Positions 46,402-55,337 are shown, counted from the stretch's first letter. The stretch: 64,000 nucleotides of DNA from Gemmatimonadota bacterium (GCA_022820995.1 JAJEEM010000057.1:62001-126000); one strand, 5' to 3'. The notes: generated by a model not told the origin, from the sequence alone. A program made the numbers and translations.

Positions 46402-47862
46402 ATGGCCGCCTCGAGAGACTTCGCCGCCCACCCCCTCCACACCGCGGCCGCCGTGCTCCTCGCGACGCTCGCCGCAGGCGGTCCGGTCGAGGCCGCCACG
46501 GCCACCCAGGAGATCCTCATCCGCGGGGGCACCGTCGTCACCTCGGAGAGGCGATTCGACGCGGACGTGCGGGTGCGGGACGGGACCATCGTCGAGATCG
46601 GGACCGGATTGGCCGCGGGGGCCGGCGCCCGCGCGATCGACGCCAGCGGGCTGCTCGTCATGCCGGGCGGCGTGGATCCGCACGTCCACCTGGGGGGACG
46701 CACCCGCGACGACTACCGCACCGGGTCGCAGGCGGCGCTCGCGGGAGGCATCACCACCATCTCGAACTTCGCCTTTCCCGCCGGAGAGCAGAACCTCGCG
46801 CAAGCCATCGAGCGCGAGGCGGCGCTCATCCGTGAGCACGCGATCGCGGACGTCATCCTGCACGCGGGCATCACCCCCCGAACCGAGCCGGCCGAGATGG
46901 CCACCCTCGGCGCCGAAACCGGCCAGACCAGCACCAAGATCTTCATGGTGCGGACCACGTTCGACGCCGCGGTGCCCGACCACATGGCGACGATGGCCGA
47001 GGCGGGGCGCGCCGGCGTCCTGACGATGGTGCACTGCGAGGACTGGCCCATCCTGGCCCACGCGATCGCCGAACTGACGGCCGCCGAGCGCACCTCGCTC
47101 GAGTACTTTCCGGACAGCCGGCCCGTGCTCGCCGAAGTCGTCGCCTGCCAGCGCGCGGTCGCCATGGCCGAGGCCACCGGGGCGCCCATCTACGCGGTTC
47201 ACGTCTCCTCCGAAGGCGCGCTGCGCGTGCTGCGGGAGGCCCGGGACCGGGGGCTCGACGTCTTCGTCGAAACCCGCCCCATCTACCTCCACTTCACCCG
47301 CGAGCGCTTCGAGGGCCCCGACCGCGGGCTCTACGTGGGACAGCCGCCGCTTCGCGAACAGGGCGATCAGGACGCCCTGTGGGCGGGCATCGCCGGCGGA
47401 TCCGTGCACGTCCTCGCCACGGACCACGTCGCGTATCGCCGCGAAGAGAAGATGGACCCGTCGCAGACCATCTCCAGTCACCGGGCCGGCCTGAGCAACC
47501 TCCAGGTGGTGCGGCCGATGCTCTGGTCCGAGGGCGTCGTCCGGGGACGCATCTCCGAGGAGCGCTTCGTGGCGGTGACCTCGACCAACGCCGCCAGGCT
47601 CTTCGGCCTCTACCCGCGCAAGGGCACGATCGCCGTGGGCTCGGACGCCGACATCGTCCTCTGGGATCCGGACGAAACGCGCACCATCCGCGACGAGGAC
47701 ATGTTCTCCGGCGCCGGCTTCTCAGTCTACTCCGGGTGGGAAGTCACAGGCTGGCCCGTGATCACGCTCCGCCGCGGCGAAGTGGTGTACGAGAACGGCG
47801 AGATCCTGGCGGATCCGGGCACCGGTGAACTCCTCCGCCGCGGGAGATGGCAGACCCCGTAG
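46402..47862 (+). CDS. Dihydropyrimidinase/hydantoinase-like amidohydrolase, exported
   Basis: 486 residues from ATG 46402, preceded by GGAGG at good spacing; the open frame from 46363 is not used. The N-terminal hydrophobic segment (TAAAVLLATLAAGG) suggests export, unusual for this family. Metal ligands are all visible: VDPHVHLGG, the carboxylated Lys in STKIFMV, His in MVHCEDWPI and YAVHVSSEGAL, and Asp in LATDHVAYRR. It should hydrolyse a cyclic amide (hydantoin or dihydropyrimidine type); the substrate is not determined. Confidence 0.87.
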   Translation: MAASRDFAAHPLHTAAAVLLATLAAGGPVEAATATQEILIRGGTVVTSERRFDADVRVRDGTIVEIGTGLAAGAGARAIDASGLLVMPGGVDPHVHLGGRTRDDYRTGSQAALAGGITTISNFAFPAGEQNLAQAIEREAALIREHAIADVILHAGITPRTEPAEMATLGAETGQTSTKIFMVRTTFDAAVPDHMATMAEAGRAGVLTMVHCEDWPILAHAIAELTAAERTSLEYFPDSRPVLAEVVACQRAVAMAEATGAPIYAVHVSSEGALRVLREARDRGLDVFVETRPIYLHFTRERFEGPDRGLYVGQPPLREQGDQDALWAGIAGGSVHVLATDHVAYRREEKMDPSQTISSHRAGLSNLQVVRPMLWSEGVVRGRISEERFVAVTSTNAARLFGLYPRKGTIAVGSDADIVLWDPDETRTIRDEDMFSGAGFSVYSGWEVTGWPVITLRRGEVVYENGEILADPGTGELLRRGRWQTP

Positions 47863-47899
47863 CTCCCGACCCGAGGGCGTCCTGGACAACTCCTCCGCG

Positions 47900-48613
47900 T
47901 CACTTGATGATTGCCTCGGCCCGAGCCCGGAAACCGGCTACACCCCTGTCGAGCAGTTCCGGCAGCGGTGAGTGTTCCTCCAGGGTCGTCGCCAGATCAG
48001 GGTTGATCCAGGCTATGACGTCGAGGATCTCCCGATGGTATCGGTCGAGCCGCCGGTCCCAAACGGCCTCGTGGTGAGACACGCGATTACGCAGGTCGCG
48101 GAGCGGATCGAGGGCGTGGAAAATCTGGCTGCGTGTGCCTTGGCCTTTTGGTAGATGCGGGAATCCCCTCGTCGCCAGTTCGGGCCACAGGCGCGGCCCG
48201 CCTGCGCGGCCCTGCTCGTATGGCGTCCTGCACAGGCTCACCCAGAAACCAAACCCCAGAACCGAGACACGCCGGCCCTCGGTCATCGGACGGCGTCGCT
48301 TAACGATCGTCGCTTTCGCCTTCTCGACGGCGTCACGCTCGCGGTCGGCAAGCAGTGAAGGTCGAGCATCGAGCCAACACGGAACCTTGTCGAAACTGAG
48401 CTTGGTCTCGTCTACGATCCTCCTGGAGATGTCGAAGAGGCGGTTCCGGACGGTAATCTCAAGCGTATGAAGCGCCGGCTGGAGGGCGCTGCACAGCGCC
48501 AGATTCCACAGATATCTGGCCACGCGGTCGACTTCGTCGGTGTCGTCAGGTAGGGCGTAGGCATTCAGCCGCTCCGCTGAGAGCGCACTTCGAAGGCCTT
48601 CAATGGGTAGCAT
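47900..48613 (-). CDS. Abi-like (Abi_2/HEPN) protein
   Basis: 237 residues from ATG 48613 (MLPIEGLRSALSAERLNAY). Recognised features: LYWNLALCSALQPALHTLEITVRNRL-type helix near residue 35 (here RYLWNLALCSALQ), FWVSLCRTPYE, and the RNRVSHHE box near residue 185, an R-x4-6-H motif of HEPN ribonucleases. Abi_2 proteins mediate abortive phage infection. It is a single gene, with no obvious antitoxin, between the amidohydrolase and the SLC13 gene. The open frame to 50878 is antisense to SLC13 and rejected. Confidence 0.75.
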   Translation of the reverse strand: MLPIEGLRSALSAERLNAYALPDDTDEVDRVARYLWNLALCSALQPALHTLEITVRNRLFDISRRIVDETKLSFDKVPCWLDARPSLLADRERDAVEKAKATIVKRRRPMTEGRRVSVLGFGFWVSLCRTPYEQGRAGGPRLWPELATRGFPHLPKGQGTRSQIFHALDPLRDLRNRVSHHEAVWDRRLDRYHREILDVIAWINPDLATTLEEHSPLPELLDRGVAGFRARAEAIIK

Positions 48614-48727
48614 TAGCAACTCCGCAGGTTGCGGTTTGGATGAGACTTGACGATGTTCCAAGCGTAATTCCTCAGGTCGTCCTCTACTGCAAAAGGCCTT
48701 CGGGTGCAGCAAGACGCTGGGGTAAGG

Positions 48728-48754
48728 GCCCCGAGGGCGTTTCGTCCTCGGGGC
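48728..48754 (+). promoter_or_regulatory. Perfect 9-bp hairpin in the SLC13 leader
   Basis: GCCCCGAGG and CCTCGGGGC flank a 9-nt loop. It lies between divergent genes, 49 bp before the SLC13 GTG, so it is in that gene's 5' leader rather than a shared terminator. There is no clear U-tract (TCTTGCG follows). It could affect mRNA stability or attenuation. Confidence 0.5.
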
Positions 48755-48802
48755 TCTTGCGTTCCGGGAACCGCTCAATCCGAACGAGAGGCGGAGCACG
48801 GG

Positions 48803-51160
48803 GTGAATTTCGAGGTTTTCGTCGTCGGGGGGATTCTCGCGGTCGCGGTCGTCCTCTTCGTCACCGAGCGGATCCGGGTGGATCTGGTCGCGTTGATGGT
48901 GATGCTGGGACTCGTGGTGACCGGCATCCTCGAGGGCGAGCAGGCGGTCATGGGCTTCGCCAACGAGGCGGTCATCACGATCGCCTCGGTTCTGGTCCTG
49001 AGCGGCGCGCTCATGCGGACCGGGGTGGCTCATTTCATCGGCCAGCGCGTTCTGGCAGCATCGGGCGATGGCGTCGGCCGCCTCGTCGCGGTGATGATGG
49101 CCACGGTGGGTCTCCTGTCGGGCATCATGAACGACATCGGGATCACGGCCCTCATGCTGCCGGTCGTACTGGACATGGCCCGCCGCACGGGGACGCCGCC
49201 GTCCAAGCTGCTCATGCCCCTCGCCTTCGGATCCCTGCTCGGCGGGATGACGACCCTGATCGGAACGGCGCCGAACATCCTCGTGAACGGGGCGCTGCAG
49301 GACGCCGGGTTCGAGCCGTTCGGGATGTTCTCGTTCACGCCCGTCGGGCTGACCGCGCTCGCGGTCGGAGTCGTCTACATGACCTTCCTGGGCCGGCGGC
49401 TGTTTCCGGACCGGGATCCGAAGAAGGAATCGACGCCCGCGGACCTGGGGGGACTCTACGACCTGCGTGGCCTGATCGGCATGCTGAGAGCCCCCGACGA
49501 TTCGACCCTCGCGGGCAGGACGCTGCAGGAAAGCCGGCTGGGCCAGGCCCTGGGCCTCAACGTGGTCGCCGTGCAGCGAAGCGGGGAGATGATCCTCGCT
49601 CCCGGGACCGACTTCGTTCTGAGCGGGGGAGATGAACTGGTCGTCGAAGGCACCCTCGAGCGGTTCGAAGCCCTGCGCGCATGGAAGCACCTGGAGATCG
49701 AGTCGCGGGACCGAACGCTGGAGCGGATCGCCGACGCCTCCATCGAGGTGGCGGAACTGGAGTTGGCGGAAGATTCCCCCCTGATCGGGCAGACGGTTCG
49801 AGAGGCGGATCTGCGCCGGACCCGTGGCCTGCACGTGCTCGCGATTCTGCGGGGCGATCGGGCGCATCGCACGGGATTGCGGCTGATGACGCTCGCTCCG
49901 GGGGACCGCCTGGTGGTGGCGACGAAGAGCGGGCGCCTCGCCGCGCTCGGTGAGGACCGGACCTTCGGAGCCGTCGATTCCGTGCCGGCTGGAGACCTGC
50001 TTCCCCGCTACCGGCTGGAGCGCCGGATTCAGAGCGTCAGAATCTCGGAAGAGTCGCTGCTCGCCGGTCAGTTGCTCGCGGAAACCCGGCTGGCCGATGC
50101 CTTCGGCTTGACGGTGGTGGGGATCCTGCGGGCCGATGAAGAGCTTCTCATGCCGGATCCGGACACGAAACTCGAGGGAGGGGACGTCCTCCTGCTCCGC
50201 GGACGGTTCGGGGATCTCGAGATTCTGGGGGGGCTCCAGGGATTGACGGTGGGCGACAACCGTCCCCTGGACTTCAGCCGGCTGGAGTCCGACACCGTCG
50301 GCCTGGCGGAGGCTTCGCTTTCTCCTCGCACGACATTCGCGGGAAAGACGATCGCGGAACTCAAGTTCCGGAAGAACTACGGTGTTTCCATCCTTGCGAT
50401 ATGGCGGAACGGAAAGATCTACCGGAGCGGGCTCCCGCGAATGGAACTGCTCCCGGGCGATGCGTTCCTGCTCTACGGCGACAGGAACAAGCTCGCGCTC
50501 CTGGTGGAACACCCGGACTTCCTCGTCATGACCGAGGGGGCGGCGGAGGTGGTGCGAGGCCGGAAGGCTCCGGTCAGCGCCGTCATCATGGCGGGCGTCC
50601 TGGCTTCGGTGGTCTCGGGCCTTCTGCCGATCTTCATCGCGGCGCCGATCGGAGCGGTTGCGATGGTGCTGACGGGGTGCCTCAACATCGAAGAGGCCTA
50701 TCGGTGCATCGAGTTGAAGGCGGTGGTCCTGATCGCGGGGATGCTGAGCCTGGGACTGGCGATGCAGGAGTCCGGGACGGCCGCGCTGGTGGCCGAAGCG
50801 GTGCTGGGATCTCTCGCGGACTTCGGTCCCCTGGCGGTGGTGGCGGGACTCTTCCTGATCACCGCGCTGTCCGCTCAAATGATGCCGACGGCGGCGGTGG
50901 CGGTCCTCATGTCACCCATTGCACTCAGCACGGCCACGAGTGAAGGACTCTCGCCCCAGGCGCTGATGATGACGGTGGCGGTGGCGAGTTCCTGCGCCTT
51001 CATGAGCCCGGTGGGACACCCGGTGAATCTGCTGGTGATGGGTTTCGGCGGATACCGATTCGTCGATTTCATCAAGGCGGGATTCCCGCTCCTGGTCCTC
51101 GTCATGGCCGTGGTCATGACCGTCCTCCCACTCGTGTGGCCGCTCGTGCCGCCAGGCTGA
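48803..51160 (+). CDS. SLC13/DASS-family transporter with internal RCK_C (TrkA-C) domains
   Basis: 785 residues from GTG 48803 with GGAG eight bases upstream. The N-terminal half membrane domain (VFVVGGILAVAVVLFVTERI, IMNDIGITALMLPVV, LIGTAPNILVNG) and C-terminal half (LIAGMLSLGLAMQESG, MMPTAAVAVLMSPIA, FMSPVGHPVNLLVMG) are separated by about 380 residues. That insert holds four RCK_C-like repeats (LAGRTLQESRLGQALGLNV, LIGQTVREADLRRTRGLHV, LAGQLLAETRLADAFGLTV, FAGKTIAELKFRKNYGVSI). SN/TAP-type signatures are consistent with Na- or H-coupled anion (dicarboxylate, sulfate) uptake. The start in some open frames at 48704 covers the leader hairpin and is unlikely. Confidence 0.88.
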   Translation: MNFEVFVVGGILAVAVVLFVTERIRVDLVALMVMLGLVVTGILEGEQAVMGFANEAVITIASVLVLSGALMRTGVAHFIGQRVLAASGDGVGRLVAVMMATVGLLSGIMNDIGITALMLPVVLDMARRTGTPPSKLLMPLAFGSLLGGMTTLIGTAPNILVNGALQDAGFEPFGMFSFTPVGLTALAVGVVYMTFLGRRLFPDRDPKKESTPADLGGLYDLRGLIGMLRAPDDSTLAGRTLQESRLGQALGLNVVAVQRSGEMILAPGTDFVLSGGDELVVEGTLERFEALRAWKHLEIESRDRTLERIADASIEVAELELAEDSPLIGQTVREADLRRTRGLHVLAILRGDRAHRTGLRLMTLAPGDRLVVATKSGRLAALGEDRTFGAVDSVPAGDLLPRYRLERRIQSVRISEESLLAGQLLAETRLADAFGLTVVGILRADEELLMPDPDTKLEGGDVLLLRGRFGDLEILGGLQGLTVGDNRPLDFSRLESDTVGLAEASLSPRTTFAGKTIAELKFRKNYGVSILAIWRNGKIYRSGLPRMELLPGDAFLLYGDRNKLALLVEHPDFLVMTEGAAEVVRGRKAPVSAVIMAGVLASVVSGLLPIFIAAPIGAVAMVLTGCLNIEEAYRCIELKAVVLIAGMLSLGLAMQESGTAALVAEAVLGSLADFGPLAVVAGLFLITALSAQMMPTAAVAVLMSPIALSTATSEGLSPQALMMTVAVASSCAFMSPVGHPVNLLVMGFGGYRFVDFIKAGFPLLVLVMAVVMTVLPLVWPLVPPG

Positions 51161-51189
51161 AGCCGCGCACTCTCCGAACGTTCTGATAC

Positions 51190-51258
51190 GGTGAAGACCG
51201 CCACCTGAAGCGTTGACCTCGGCGACGCCGGGTGTCAGGTGAATTCCGTACCTGTACA
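51190..51258 (+). repeat. 69-bp dispersed repeat, copy 2
   Basis: Partner of 33204-33272 (61 of 69 identical). Here it runs into CTGTACAGCCGTACTTGTACAG, whose ends are mutually complementary. It starts 29 bp after the SLC13 stop and ends 16 bp before the stop of the NYN gene. Confidence 0.7.
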
Positions 51259-51274
51259 GCCGTACTTGTACAGT

Positions 51275-51904
51275 TTACCCGATCACTCTGTCCGAATGGA
51301 CCTGGAGCTTTGCTTCCGCATCCATGCCGCCCATCGTATCTACATAAACTCGAAGTCCCTCCGTACGCGCCAGCTTGAAAGCGGGAACCATATCCAAGTC
51401 ACCCGTAATGACGACAACATCACTGACAAGACGTTTTAGCGCGAGCGTAGCAATATCAAGGCCGATGCGCATATCAACGCCCTTTTGCACGTAGTTGCGC
51501 TTAATCCCGGATCTGTCAAGTTGCACAACAGTGCCCTTGCTTACCTTTTGGACGATCCTGGATTTCACCTTCCATCCGCGAAATTTCACTGTCCCACGTC
51601 GAACCGCAATATCCTTCTCCCGTTCCAGCTGCTTGATGAATTCGTAACTTTGAAGCGCGCTACCCTTGAAGGGTGGACCGCCATAAGGATCTGCCGTGTA
51701 ATAAAAGATGCGATAGAGATAAAATGCACCACCCGGTACGGACGCGAGGTTTTCGAGTTCCAGATTGTTGGCGGCAGCGTAGTACGCAGTCATGAGGTTG
51801 TTGCGGTAAGTGCGGAAATCATCAAGAGTGGGGAAACGGTTCAACCTTTCCGCAGGAGTGAATCGCATATAGTCACCATCGATTAAAACCGCTACGCGAT
51901 TCAT
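51275..51904 (-). CDS. NYN-domain (LabA/DUF88-like) RNase-family protein
   Basis: 209 residues. The PIN-like NYN fold is shown by VAVLIDGDYMRF at the start, KGVDMRIGLDIATLAL in the middle and VVVITGDLDMVPAFKLAR, which supply the acidic cluster. The LYRIFYYTADPYGG segment is typical of DUF88. Likely a metal-dependent RNA nuclease; such stand-alone genes occur in defence loci. GC content is clearly below both neighbours, indicating acquisition. A long hairpin lies 33 bp upstream of its start, and the 69-bp repeat at its 3' end. Confidence 0.8.
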   Translation of the reverse strand: MNRVAVLIDGDYMRFTPAERLNRFPTLDDFRTYRNNLMTAYYAAANNLELENLASVPGGAFYLYRIFYYTADPYGGPPFKGSALQSYEFIKQLEREKDIAVRRGTVKFRGWKVKSRIVQKVSKGTVVQLDRSGIKRNYVQKGVDMRIGLDIATLALKRLVSDVVVITGDLDMVPAFKLARTEGLRVYVDTMGGMDAEAKLQVHSDRVIG

Positions 51905-51936
51905 TCTTCATCAACCTTAGTGTCTAGATATGAGTT

Positions 51937-51993
51937 GGCCTCTGCGATGTTTGGCGTAGCCGGATGCTGTACATCCAGCCCAACGCAGAGGCC
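51937..51993 (-). ncRNA. 57-nt nested hairpin upstream of the NYN gene
   Basis: GGCCTCTGCG at 51937 is perfectly complementary to CGCAGAGGCC ending at 51993. Inside, TTGG pairs with CCAA, and GGATG-CTGTA-CATCC forms an apical stem. The structure is a strong one for its size, in the 5' leader direction of the NYN gene. It could be an RNA ligand, a leader structure or an element end. The remainder of 51994-52271 shows no gene. Confidence 0.4.
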
Positions 51994-52271
51994 CCTGTAA
52001 CTCGGTATGGGGGGAAGAAGCTAGCTTCGGGTCGAGCGTCGAGCAACATGTCAACCGCTCTGCTTCTCCCTCATGTGATCCACCTTACCCCCCAACCGGT
52101 GCGTTGTGTTCCCTTCTCACCTGACGCGGCGCGGACGCCACCTCGATATCTTCGTTCCCTTACCTCGTTTCGTCACCTGATCGGCCCCGTGCTGCACACC
52201 GCCTGTCCATTCCCACGCTCGGGAGCACTCGGTGGGTGACCCTGAACTCGACTCATGAGGAGAGTGCATAC

Positions 52272-52925
52272 ATGAGAATCCGTCTTGCCCTGCTGGGCCT
52301 GCTGACGTCGGTCCTGGCGGGGTGCGCGAGCATTCCGAGCGAGGCGCCGGAGCTGTCGCAGGCCCTCGGCCAGCGTCTCAGGGTTCTGGAGAACGCCAAC
52401 ATCACGCTCCTGCAGCGGTACTTCGACCTCAAGCGCCGCGAGGTCGACCGCTTCATCGACGAGACGTTCGTGCCGGAGTTCGCCCGGAACATCTTCAGCA
52501 GGCGGGACGTCGCCGCGGAGTGGCGCCGCATCGTCGAGAGCGACGACGAAGCCGAGCGCGTCCGGTTTCTGGTCGACGCCGGCCCGGCGCTGCAGCTGGA
52601 GATCAACCGGATGCGGGTCGAGCTCGTGGCGCCGCTCGATGAGCTGGAGCGTCTCATCCGCCGGAGCATCGAGCGGGAGTACGACGAGGCGGCGGCGATC
52701 AACAACACGCTCACCAGCTTCCTCTGGTCGGCGGCCGAGGTCGCCGGGAACCGCGATCGCTTTCTCGAGGCCGCGGGCGTGACGGAAGACCGGGTCTACG
52801 GGGTGATCGACGGGGTCGACAACGCCGTTTCGAGCCTCCGCGCGGGTGTGGACGACGCCGCCGAGTATCTACGCAGGATCGAAGCGGCCAAGGCGATCAT
52901 CACGGGCACGGAACCGAATGAATAG
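52272..52925 (+). CDS. Predicted lipoprotein, 217 aa
   Basis: ATG 52272 with GAGGAG upstream; the signal MRIRLALLGLLTSVL ends in the lipobox LAGC. The mature part is almost entirely helical (QALGQRLRVLENANITLLQRY, RDVAAEWRRIVESDDEAERV, LDELERLIRRSIEREYDEAA) and charged, suggesting a periplasmic coiled structure. Family not recognised. It is followed 10 bp later by the 86-aa gene and then by the ureohydrolase, all co-oriented and probably an operon. Confidence 0.7.
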   Translation: MRIRLALLGLLTSVLAGCASIPSEAPELSQALGQRLRVLENANITLLQRYFDLKRREVDRFIDETFVPEFARNIFSRRDVAAEWRRIVESDDEAERVRFLVDAGPALQLEINRMRVELVAPLDELERLIRRSIEREYDEAAAINNTLTSFLWSAAEVAGNRDRFLEAAGVTEDRVYGVIDGVDNAVSSLRAGVDDAAEYLRRIEAAKAIITGTEPNE

Positions 52926-52935
52926 GAGAACGAGC

Positions 52936-53196
52936 ATGGGCCTGAACTGGAGTGAGATCGCCGCGGAGGCTGCGCAGGAGACCGCGCGTGACCTGGCCGG
53001 CGACATCTCGTCGCTGACCACGATGACCGATCGCGAGATCAACGAACTCTTCCCGAGCCCCGGTGACAAGCAGCGGCTGGCGGAGCTGATGGAGATCGTG
53101 AACGGCGCCGGCTCGCGCAACGAGAAGATCAACGGCATCGTCGACAACATCGAGGATCTGGCTGGCGTGATCCTGAAGGTCGTCGCAAAAATGTAG
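52936..53196 (+). CDS. Small helical protein, 86 aa
   Basis: ATG 52936 is preceded by AGGAG at 8-nt spacing. Sequence GLNWSEIAAEAAQETARDL, then TDREINELFPSPGDKQRLAEL and a C-terminal amphipathic helix. No TM or signal peptide and no family recognised. It sits between the lipoprotein (10 bp) and the ureohydrolase (2 bp), so it is translated from the same message. The longer frame from 52846 overlaps the lipoprotein and is not needed. Confidence 0.65.
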   Translation: MGLNWSEIAAEAAQETARDLAGDISSLTTMTDREINELFPSPGDKQRLAELMEIVNGAGSRNEKINGIVDNIEDLAGVILKVVAKM

Positions 53197-53198
53197 CC

Positions 53199-54455
53199 AT
53201 GAAATTCGACCCATCTTCCACCGCCCTTGTCCTCTGCGGCCTGCTGCTGGCCGCCTGCGAGGTTCCGCCGCCGGAAGAGGCCGAGGTCGCACCCTCGGAG
53301 ATGCCGGCCGACACCGTAGCCGCGGCCGCAGCCGACACCGCCGCCGAGGCCGCCCCCGAACGGGAGCCGCTCCCGGCCGACTCCGCCATCATCCGGCTCG
53401 ACGCGAGCGACCCCAACCTCGGGGTGTGGCAGGACCGCGACATCTCCGGGGATCCTCCTCGGGAACCCGGACCCATCGAGGTCGGGTCCGTCCTCACCTT
53501 CTTCGGGTTGCCGATCGCGCGCACGACCGAGGACCTCGTGGCGGGCGAGGTCGAAGTCGCCTTTCTGGGGGCCCCGGTCGACATGGGGGTGGGGTACCGC
53601 GGGGCGGGCGAGGGACCGACCGCGCTCCGCGCCATGCGGCGCAGCGTGGGCAGCATGGAGACGATGATTTCGTGGCGCAGCGAACTCACGGCGGTCGACT
53701 ACGGCAACGCGCCCATCGACAACCTGAGCGTGGAGCGCAGCATGCCGCCGATCCGCCGGATGGTGCGCGAGATCGCGGAGACCGGCGCCATCCCCGTCAT
53801 CATCGGGGGAGACCACTCGATCGAGTTCGCCAACGTGGCGGGACTCGCGGATGTGTACGGCAAGGAGAACGTCGGCGTCATCCACTTCGACGCGCACTAC
53901 GACGCGGGGGACGCGCGGCACGGCCACCTGATCTCGCACGCCCAGCCGGTGCGCCGCCTCATCGATGACGGCCACATCCTCGGGCGGAACTTCATCCAGG
54001 TGGGGCTGCGGGGCAGTTGGCCGGGGCCGGAGGGCTTCGAGTGGATGCGGGCGAACGGCCTCCGCTACCACACGATGGCCGAGATCGACCGGGACGGCTG
54101 GACGAACGTCATGCAGGAGGTGCTCGACCAGGCGAACGACGGTCCCGAATACCTGCACATCTCCTTCGACATCGACGTCATGGACCCGGCCTACACCTCG
54201 GGCACGGGGACGCCGGTGCCGGGAGGACTAACCCCCCGGGAGGTGTTCTACATCGTCCGAGGGCTCTGCTCGGAGAACAACGTGGTGGGCTTCGACCTCG
54301 TCGAACTCAACCCGCTCGTCGACCCGGGCTACACGACCGTCCTCAACGCCAAGCAGATCGTCGACGAGTGCATGACGGGCATCGCCCTACGGAAGCTCGG
54401 CCTCGGCAACCGCGACTACCTGAGCCCCCTCACGCGCGGAGACGGCCACCGGTAG
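53199..54455 (+). CDS. Exported ureohydrolase (agmatinase/arginase family) lipoprotein
   Basis: 418 residues. The N-terminus STALVLCGLLLAAC is a lipoprotein signal, followed by an Ala/Glu/Pro linker to about residue 60. The ureohydrolase domain has complete Mn ligands: GGDHSIEF, HFDAHYDAGD and SFDIDVMDPAYTSG. It most resembles agmatinases, hydrolysing agmatine or a guanidino compound to urea. An envelope-anchored member is unusual because these enzymes are normally cytoplasmic. It starts 2 bp after the 86-aa gene. A degraded copy of its 5' end is at 30434. Confidence 0.87.
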   Translation: MKFDPSSTALVLCGLLLAACEVPPPEEAEVAPSEMPADTVAAAAADTAAEAAPEREPLPADSAIIRLDASDPNLGVWQDRDISGDPPREPGPIEVGSVLTFFGLPIARTTEDLVAGEVEVAFLGAPVDMGVGYRGAGEGPTALRAMRRSVGSMETMISWRSELTAVDYGNAPIDNLSVERSMPPIRRMVREIAETGAIPVIIGGDHSIEFANVAGLADVYGKENVGVIHFDAHYDAGDARHGHLISHAQPVRRLIDDGHILGRNFIQVGLRGSWPGPEGFEWMRANGLRYHTMAEIDRDGWTNVMQEVLDQANDGPEYLHISFDIDVMDPAYTSGTGTPVPGGLTPREVFYIVRGLCSENNVVGFDLVELNPLVDPGYTTVLNAKQIVDECMTGIALRKLGLGNRDYLSPLTRGDGHR

Positions 54456-54667
54456 CCACCCGCCGCTGCGCAACCTCGGGAACACATCGATTTTCACTCA
54501 GGGAGGCATTTCACCGATACGCTGAAAACGCGATTGGGGTGAAATCCACTTGACGGTTGTCGCCGACGAAGGGGCGCGCCCGGGCGGTGCATGAGGGGCC
54601 GGGCGGCGGTATCGTGGTGGATTGTGTTGACGGGGTTCTCTCCGCCACCGGAATTGTTGGAGGGCAC

Positions 54668-54898
54668 ATGAGCCGATGGGTTGATCTTCCCGTGCGCGTG
54701 GTGGGCGACACGTCCGCCGATGTCGATCCCGTCGTGGTGGCGATGGGACTGAAGGAACGGGACCGGAACCGCGCCTTTGAGTTGCGCGAAACGATGTCCC
54801 CGGAGGCGTGGCGTGAGATGATGCTGGAGATTAGCGCCCTCCACGACGAATGGGCGGCGGCTCGCGAAGTGATGGCAAGGAGTGAGGACGGCGGGTAA
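54668..54898 (+). CDS. Hypothetical protein, 76 aa
   Basis: ATG 54668 preceded by GGAGGG. The protein (SRWVDLPVRVVGDTSADV, then LKERDRNRAFELRETMSP and a C-terminal helix) is small, acidic and soluble. Not recognised. It precedes the MNT-type nucleotidyltransferase by 24 bp and may be its partner. The interval 54456-54667 before it holds no gene. Confidence 0.5.
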   Translation: MSRWVDLPVRVVGDTSADVDPVVVAMGLKERDRNRAFELRETMSPEAWREMMLEISALHDEWAAAREVMARSEDGG

Positions 54899-54922
54899 CT
54901 TGGGGGCCGGGGAGGTGACACG

Positions 54923-55246
54923 GTGAAACCAGACCTGGCCGCCCGAATAGGCGTCCCAATGAACGCGATCAAAGCGTTCTGCGACCGTTGGGAGGTGGAG
55001 GAGCTGGCGCTATTCGGCTCCGTCCTGCGGGACGACTTCGGGCCGGATAGCGACATCGATGTACTGATCCGTTTCAGGGCGGAGCGGACACCGGGTCTGT
55101 TCGGGATCGCCGGGATGGAGCGGGAACTGGCCGAGTTGCTCGACCGCAGGGTGGATCTGGTGACCCGCACCGCGATCGAAGAAAGCCGAAACTACATTCG
55201 CCGGAAGGCGATCCTGGAGTCCGCGCGGGTCGTCTATGCCCCGTGA
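54923..55246 (+). CDS. MNT-type nucleotidyltransferase (antitoxin-like)
   Basis: 107 residues from GTG 54923. Signature GSVLRDDFGPDSDIDVLI (G-S-x-x-R...DxD) and the later acidic VDLVTR define the minimal nucleotidyltransferase fold. In HEPN-MNT modules this enzyme AMPylates and silences a HEPN toxin. No HEPN gene is adjacent; the 76-aa upstream protein lacks an R-x4-6-H motif. Either a solitary antitoxin or part of a divergent pair. Confidence 0.8.
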   Translation: MKPDLAARIGVPMNAIKAFCDRWEVEELALFGSVLRDDFGPDSDIDVLIRFRAERTPGLFGIAGMERELAELLDRRVDLVTRTAIEESRNYIRRKAILESARVVYAP

Positions 55247-55337
55247 CGACTCGGCATGAAGCCGCTGGTTCCGCCGGAAACCGAATAGTCCGCCGCTGAT
55301 GCGGAGCGACAGCCGGCGGTAGTCACCTGGGGCGGCG

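Noticed and set aside
48728-48754. Rho-independent terminator
   Set aside because: Strong stem but no T-run, and it lies between divergent genes.
48704-50878. Antisense extension of the Abi-like frame through the SLC13 gene
   Set aside because: SLC13 is unmistakable on the plus strand; the Abi-like domain starts at 48613.
51937-51993. Integron attC site
   Set aside because: Core-like GTT..GC and GC..AAC boxes are in the everted order and one does not fit RYYYAAC/GTTRRRY.
54557-54667. Upstream extension of the 76-aa gene
   Set aside because: The added residues are low-complexity and a good ribosome site precedes ATG 54668.
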